From NCBI GenBank assembly GCA_900066355.1, contig FMEL01000006.1, positions 124,001 through 188,000 of the forward strand: 64,000 nt of DNA, written 5' to 3'. How positions within the stretch are numbered: the first letter of the stretch is position 1; every line of letters begins with the position of its first letter. The DNA is from an uncultured Ruminococcus sp. GTDB lineage: Bacteria; Bacillota; Clostridia; Lachnospirales; Lachnospiraceae. Below the pieces are notes generated by a model, which saw only the letters and a list, made by a program, of their open reading frames with translations, did not search any database and was not told the DNA's origin. Below are positions 59,823 to 64,000 of the stretch, in pieces. The position numbers and the translations under genes are program-made.

Positions 59823-60101
59823 GTGATTAGATCAAGATTTGTAAAAAATATCCTCAAAATGGAAAACGAATCAATCGCCGCGGACTTAGTTCTTCTTGCA
59901 CGGAAGAATCCAGCGAGAGCGGAAAGAAAGATTGCAGCACTGTTGGATTACCACTGCACGGAAGATGGGTTACAGAGCAGGATCGACAGAGCTAACTGTA
60001 AGGTAGATATGATCGTTGAAATTGATCACCGCGAAAAACAGCAGGAATATGAGTTGAGAGGCAATAAGTATGGCAAAAAAGACAGCAAGAAAATTTTATA
60101 G
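59823..60101 (+). CDS. Small basic unknown protein
   Basis: GTG start at 59823, seven bases after AGGAGG (59811-59816); about 92 residues. It is a helical, charged protein: 'ADLVLLARKNPARAERKIAA' near residues 20-39 and a Lys/Arg-rich end 'NKYGKKDSKKIL'. It overlaps the following helicase gene by 32 bases. No known domain. Small DNA-binding or adaptor protein is possible. Confidence 0.6.
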   Translation: MIRSRFVKNILKMENESIAADLVLLARKNPARAERKIAALLDYHCTEDGLQSRIDRANCKVDMIVEIDHREKQQEYELRGNKYGKKDSKKIL

Positions 60102-63100
60102 ACTTCCGGAGTTTTCGGAGGCTGTTAAAGCTGGTATTCTCCCCGCGTATGTCAATACGTGGGGACCAGCTCACCGCGCGGTAATCGAGCAGATGTACAA
60201 CCAGGCATGTTTTGCAGATAATGTTGGAAAAGTAGTCGTGCAGGAAGCTCCGTGTGGGTCTGGCAAGTCTATGCTGGCTGACGGGATCACAAGGCTTTCC
60301 GGCGTTGAAAAGCTGATTAACATGATTCTGATGACAGATAGCAATAAGAGATTATCTGATGACACCAGAACAACAGATAATTATTATGGCAAACTCAGAG
60401 AAATCAGTACCGATATTGCATTTCTCTCTGATGGGGATGAAGTTAACGCGGGAGAATGGAAGAGCCTTGTTATGGCATGGCTTGTGACCATGTCGTGTCA
60501 GCGTTATCAGATGATTAATGACGATGCAAGAGCTAACGCCTGCAGCTGTTACCGTTACGATAAGGCAGCACGTGACATGCTCAGAAAGCCTCGTGATCTG
60601 TTCGCAGTGGACGAAAAATTTGACGATGTAACAATTAAAGACTGGTATTATTCAGATCTTCTTCGTTATGCCGGAATTATCAGAGAATCTATTCGTCCAG
60701 ACAGTGAATGGGATGAGAATATCGGCAAAACTGCAGAAAAGGCAGAAAGATATGCAATGGTTCTGATTGAAGATTTAAAACAGGAAATCTGCAGGATTAA
60801 CCAGATAAAACTTCCGGAACTCAAAAATAAGAAAGATGGACAGATGCATATTGATGTCTACCTGGGCTGTGCTGATCGGCAGGAGGAAGCTTTGAAAAAG
60901 GCACAGGAATACTGGGACGATCTGCTTCCGATTATCATTGATATAAGAGATGGTATTAAAGACATCAAAAAGGATATGAGAAATGCTGCAGAAAATCGTA
61001 TTTTTTCAGACACGGCTAAAATTATTAAGAAAATGTCCGGAAAGATGTCTGAAAAAAAATCCGAAACAGTCATTAATACGTTTAAAGATATTGTAAAGGT
61101 TACTGATGATATGATTCACGGAAGACTCCGCTCAGAAGTAAGAGATATGGCTGTGGATGCAGTAGCAGCATCAGAGAGGGCTTTTGCTCTGGAAGAACTG
61201 GAGAAAATCCTGAAAAACAATCGTGTGAATATGTACTGCAACATGGGACATGTACGGAAGGAAAGGGTTATCACAGCTGCCGATTTTCTTAATATCTTTA
61301 GACCGGAAAATAAGGTCTTTATACGGGCTAGTACATACGGAGATGACAAGTACGATCAGTCCGGTCAAATCGTGATTTATTGCTGTAAATACAATATTGA
61401 TCTTCTGCCGTATAAGACTATCAAAACTGTAATATACGACGGAACAGCAAGCCTTGATCCTGTATACGACAATAAGGATATCTTCGACGTTGTAAAATAT
61501 AACAAACCAAAAACACACGTCAAGATAGTACAGATGGATGAGAGGACCAACAGATCTTATGTAGTTAATAACATGACAACACACTCCATGATCGCGAGTA
61601 ATATGAGGCGATATTTTACACAAAAGATAGATAAAGGAGAAGTAACTCCTGAAGATATTATGATTTCAGGTTATTTAGACACTAAAAGAAATATTGCGGA
61701 AGCTGGTTTGGCATGGTCCGCGGATTATATTTCACATGGATTAGAACCGCTCCGGATATCAGCAAATCTTTTGGCTACATATGGATCTGCGCAGGTTACT
61801 GGGTCCAATGATTATAAGGACTGTTCTTATTTGGGCAAGATAGGTGCCAATATTTTACCGAATGCAACTATCTTCATGCAGCTGGTTTGCAGGTCTTCAG
61901 AGACCTGGAATAGATTGGTAGAAATGGAAGAAGGTTACCGTGCAAAACAGTTACAGCTTATTTTTACAAATAACGGAAACTGGACAGATTTTCGAGAAAA
62001 AATTGATGACTGTACTTTGCGGACCGCAATGGTCGCAATCATACAGGAGATCAACAGACTTCGGATCCGTAACTGGTGCGAGAGACCGGAAGACGCCTGG
62101 AAATATAATATTACAGTTGTCTGGGCATGGCGAGGACGGAAGCAGGGAACCTATGATCCGGAGACTGAAGAATTTACGGAGAAATTAATCCGGAATGTCA
62201 TGGAATACTTTGGTTGTGACTGCAGAAATCCTGCAGATTACGAATATATTCCGCCAGTTGTATGTAAGCGTCCTGTAGCGGTAGAGCGCAAGAAAACGAT
62301 GATTGCAAGACTTGAAGAGTGGTATGATGGCCAGAAGCCCAACTCTAAGTTTACCATGACCGACATGGCAGCAGGTGTTGGAGTATCGAGAAAGGCTCTT
62401 AATTCATACTTAAGTCGTCCGGAATATGAGTATTTCGTCCTCAAAATTCGTGGCGAAAACGACTGTTATGTTTCTAAGGCTGCCGGAAGGGTAGGTTATG
62501 TATATACAGTTCCTGCTAATCCAGATTATAAACAGGGAAGCTTTGATATGGATATTATCAATACGGCGATTGATTTCTACGCGAGGATGGAAGAAGGTAA
62601 GCTGTTTACCTTACCGGAATTTGCAAAAATGCTCAATTATCCTGTAGATGATTTTCTTGCAGAGATAAAGAAATCCGAGAATAAGGATTTTTACAACATG
62701 ATTACTGAGCATGTTGCGAAAAAACAGGAAGAAACAAATGATGGTGAAGTTGTTGATCTCCCGGAAGATGAGATCATCTACAAGAAACCTAGAACTGAAA
62801 AACCTCAAGTTGCGATTAAGACAGAAAATGTTGAGAAAAAATCCACTCAGAAAAATATCACAATTGCAAAAGAAAAAGTACAGGTAAAAACTGGAAAACC
62901 TAAAAAAGTGAAATATACAGATGAAGAACTGGACAGCTTAGGGGTTTCTGGAATTGTGGAATTACTGAGAAAGGAATTGACCGATAACAACAGTGATAAC
63001 TATGGAGACTGTAAAGATAAAGAATTAGTAGGTTTTGCTAAAGCGTGCTACTTCTCACTTTACCTGAACGGGGAGTTTTTAAAGCTTACATGTCCTTCAC

Positions 63101-63198
63101 CCACTAATTGTAATCCGGTAACGTTACCTATCGCAGGTGTTGCCCCAAGTGCAATTTATCACGGCATGCAGAAGTATTGTAATTATAGATATAACTAA
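60070..63198 (+). CDS. Large divergent helicase-like ATPase with C-terminal HTH
   Basis: A 1042-residue protein, the largest in the element. Walker A 'EAPCGSGKSMLADGI' (Lys66), a Walker B-like 'LFAVDEKFDD' (Asp181-Glu182), a motif III-like 'IYDGTASLDP' (near 455), and 'LVCRSSETWNR' (near 605) where SF2 helicases carry motif VI. The Cys-Gly-Ser-Gly-Lys-Ser P-loop and order suggest a superfamily 2 helicase, though very divergent. An insert of helices (about 200-380) splits the core. Near 762-780 is a helix-turn-helix ('MTDMAAGVGVSRKALNSYLS'). With SSB before it and the repeat-rich non-coding region after it, it may be the element's replication initiator/helicase. Confidence 0.7.
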   Translation: MAKKTARKFYRLPEFSEAVKAGILPAYVNTWGPAHRAVIEQMYNQACFADNVGKVVVQEAPCGSGKSMLADGITRLSGVEKLINMILMTDSNKRLSDDTRTTDNYYGKLREISTDIAFLSDGDEVNAGEWKSLVMAWLVTMSCQRYQMINDDARANACSCYRYDKAARDMLRKPRDLFAVDEKFDDVTIKDWYYSDLLRYAGIIRESIRPDSEWDENIGKTAEKAERYAMVLIEDLKQEICRINQIKLPELKNKKDGQMHIDVYLGCADRQEEALKKAQEYWDDLLPIIIDIRDGIKDIKKDMRNAAENRIFSDTAKIIKKMSGKMSEKKSETVINTFKDIVKVTDDMIHGRLRSEVRDMAVDAVAASERAFALEELEKILKNNRVNMYCNMGHVRKERVITAADFLNIFRPENKVFIRASTYGDDKYDQSGQIVIYCCKYNIDLLPYKTIKTVIYDGTASLDPVYDNKDIFDVVKYNKPKTHVKIVQMDERTNRSYVVNNMTTHSMIASNMRRYFTQKIDKGEVTPEDIMISGYLDTKRNIAEAGLAWSADYISHGLEPLRISANLLATYGSAQVTGSNDYKDCSYLGKIGANILPNATIFMQLVCRSSETWNRLVEMEEGYRAKQLQLIFTNNGNWTDFREKIDDCTLRTAMVAIIQEINRLRIRNWCERPEDAWKYNITVVWAWRGRKQGTYDPETEEFTEKLIRNVMEYFGCDCRNPADYEYIPPVVCKRPVAVERKKTMIARLEEWYDGQKPNSKFTMTDMAAGVGVSRKALNSYLSRPEYEYFVLKIRGENDCYVSKAAGRVGYVYTVPANPDYKQGSFDMDIINTAIDFYARMEEGKLFTLPEFAKMLNYPVDDFLAEIKKSENKDFYNMITEHVAKKQEETNDGEVVDLPEDEIIYKKPRTEKPQVAIKTENVEKKSTQKNITIAKEKVQVKTGKPKKVKYTDEELDSLGVSGIVELLRKELTDNNSDNYGDCKDKELVGFAKACYFSLYLNGEFLKLTCPSPTNCNPVTLPIAGVAPSAIYHGMQKYCNYRYN

Positions 63199-63265
63199 AA
63201 TCAGTGTTTTGTGCCGGAATCGGCGGCACTCTACACTAGATTATAAGGCTTTTGTCATAGAAAAA

Positions 63266-63311
63266 TTAATGACCTAAAGCCATTAGTATATATTAGGCTT
63301 TAGGTCATTAA
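63266..63311. repeat. 16-bp inverted repeat with TTAATGAC core
   Basis: TTAATGACCTAAAGCC (63266-63281) and GGCTTTAGGTCATTAA (63296-63311), a perfect 16-bp stem with a 14-base AT-rich loop and no T-run. The same TTAATGAC core recurs as an inverted pair at 63400-63423, giving four copies in 160 bases. Iteron or operator-like. Confidence 0.8.
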
Positions 63312-63399
63312 AATTATAGTTAAAAATGACGTATAAACTATAAATAAATTATTTTTATTTATGCAATATAAACAAAAACGAAAGAATAAAACCTTATAT

Positions 63400-63423
63400 T
63401 TAATGACCTAAAACAGTCATTAA
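63400..63423. repeat. Second TTAATGAC inverted pair
   Basis: TTAATGAC (63400-63407), eight bases, GTCATTAA (63416-63423); the left half extends to TTAATGACCTAAA as in 63266-63278. Confidence 0.75.
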
Positions 63424-63465
63424 TGCACATAAGTAGTACCTGTTAAAGCTTAAACACCTGCTCGG

Positions 63466-63573
63466 CAAAGCGAGCTTTCGCTCGTGACATTTTTAAAGCC
63501 ATATATACAGATAAAACTGTAAGATGGACAGCAGCGCAAGCTGCCTTGCTGGTGGCAGGTTTGGGCTTTATAC
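63466..63573. other. Cluster of three hairpins, candidate origin or transfer site
   Basis: Within 110 bases: GAGC-tttc-GCTC (about 63471-63482), CAGCGCAAG-ctgc-CTTGCTG (about 63532-63551), and GCTTTAT-ACA-ATAAAGC (about 63564-63580). They lie in a 460-base gene-free region between the helicase and nuclease genes and next to the TTAATGAC repeats. Replication or conjugative origins often look like this, but I see no known nic site. The rest of 63199-63661 is AT-rich; CCCCG/CGGGG (about 63623-63646) forms one more hairpin before the nuclease start. Confidence 0.45.
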
Positions 63574-63661
63574 AATAAAGCGGAGAAGAAGATATAGCTT
63601 AGTGATTACATAGAGCAGAGTTCCCCGACTCAGTACAAAACGGGGAGAAAGGAGCTATGGT

Positions 63662-64000
63662 ATGGCGGAAAAAACTAAACGTACACGCCAGCAGATTGGC
63701 AAAGCATCCAAGGCAAAGGGAGCGAGGTTTGAGCTTGAAATTGCTCATTATTTTAGAGATAACGGTTATCCGGAAGCCTGCAGAACGGCTCAGCATGCAG
63801 GTAAGGACAATGGTAAGGCTGACATTGAGGGAGTTCCCGGATTATGGATTGAGTGTAAACATCAGGAAAAGATGCAGCTTTATCCATGGATGAATCAGGC
63901 AGTGCGTGATTGCACAGCAAAAAATACTGGAGATATTCCTGTTGTTGTTCACAAACAGAATAGAAAAGAAACACTTGTCACCCTGAGCTTGAATGACTTT
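63662..64000 (+). CDS. PD-(D/E)xK-type nuclease/Holliday-junction resolvase-like protein, cut by window end
   Basis: Open from ATG 63662, eight bases after GAAAGGAG, to the window edge (113 codons, no stop). The sequence 'KGARFELEIAHYFRDNGYPE' is followed by 'AGKDNGKADIEGVPGLWIEC' and K-H. So Glu in the first helix, Asp in ADIEG, and ExK as E-C-K give the PD-(D/E)xK nuclease core, as in phage VRR-NUC or archaeal-type resolvases. Phage and ICE replication modules often carry such an enzyme to resolve junctions. A second ATG at 63657 is in another frame and is not used. Confidence 0.75.
   Translation, partial: MAEKTKRTRQQIGKASKAKGARFELEIAHYFRDNGYPEACRTAQHAGKDNGKADIEGVPGLWIECKHQEKMQLYPWMNQAVRDCTAKNTGDIPVVVHKQNRKETLVTLSLNDF

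Larger units (their letters stand above)
49382..64000. mobile_element. Left part of an accessory element (phage-like or ICE), right end outside the window
   Basis: From about 49.4 kb the sequence changes: very AT-rich spacers, a gene set of DNA-metabolism proteins (SNF2-like helicase, methyltransferase, two SSB-like proteins, large helicase, PD-(D/E)xK nuclease), XRE regulator, and many unknowns all on the plus strand with overlapping ends. The gene content suggests a replication/modification module of an integrated phage or integrative conjugative element. The exact left boundary is uncertain and no integrase, attachment repeat, relaxase or structural gene is in the window. Confidence 0.7.

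Noticed and set aside
1..64000. CRISPR array
   Set aside because: No regularly spaced direct repeats were seen; the only repeat clusters are the inverted TTAATGAC and GTTAG sites.
49382..64000. Phosphorothioation (Dnd/Ssp) system
   Set aside because: There is a PP-loop protein but no cysteine desulfurase, DndB, DndD or DndE homologue in the window, so a classical system cannot be called.

Overview
The window looks like a Lachnospiraceae-type gut Clostridium (Firmicutes, moderate to low GC). Evidence: strong AGGAGG-type ribosome binding sites, TTG and GTG starts, and gene families typical of that group (DUF3793-flavodoxin, DUF6110 beside a P1B ATPase, a giant fused acyl-CoA dehydratase activase, DUF3786, a PotC-PotD fusion). 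About 49.3 kb is ordinary chromosome. From about 49.35 kb to the right edge the sequence is an AT-rich accessory element (phage-like or integrative/conjugative) that runs off the window. No integrase, relaxase or attachment site is visible. I used no database search; all family assignments are by reading the sequence.

Chromosome, left to right: lrgAB-type murein hydrolase export genes (0.2-1.2 kb); putP on the minus strand; a small hypothetical gene; a c-di-GMP-I riboswitch that appears to control nothing; tmRNA (ssrA, minus); a metal/iron block with a Fur-like protein, a DUF6110-type protein, a P1B ATPase with an unusual SC membrane motif, then DUF3793 and flavodoxin behind GTTAG-N6-CTAAC operator-like repeats (4.3-8.7 kb); a two-component system; hisH-hisF-ung-flippase; a 1410-residue acyl-CoA dehydratase activase; a glycerophosphodiesterase with Ig-like repeats; tgt and yajC; and a leuB-ilvD-ilvB-serC-serA amino-acid operon (22.4-29.2 kb). 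Then come a fructokinase, a branching-enzyme homologue that has lost catalytic residues and gained a histone-like Ala/Lys tail, and tRNA-Thr(CGT).

The 33-47 kb part holds two separate polyamine-type ABC transporters. The first (M20 hydrolase, potABCD, ptsI, DUF362 ferredoxin-like) has a free binding protein. The second (potA, potB, potC-potD fusion) carries its binding domain on the permease. Between them lie a homocysteine S-methyltransferase (minus) with a structured leader and a DUF3825-like gene. DUF3786, a split ThrE-type threonine/serine exporter and two tiny ORFs close the chromosomal part.

The accessory element opens with a strong promoter and about 450 nt of non-coding, highly structured sequence. 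A 27-bp long-range inverted repeat there ends in a T-run (49785-49998). Behind it is a tightly packed plus-strand operon: two paralogous unknown proteins, a zinc-ribbon/W-motif repeat protein, an SNF2-like helicase, an unknown protein, an IbrA-like PP-loop (PAPS-reductase family) protein, an IbrB-like ParB/Srx protein, a DNA methyltransferase and an SSB-like OB-fold protein. A second transcription unit has a small XRE regulator, SSB, a small protein and a 1042-residue divergent helicase. A non-coding segment with paired TTAATGAC repeats and three hairpins (origin-like) follows, then a PD-(D/E)xK nuclease cut by the window edge. The helicase/PP-loop/ParB/methyltransferase cassette and the structured leader RNA are the best candidates for something undescribed.
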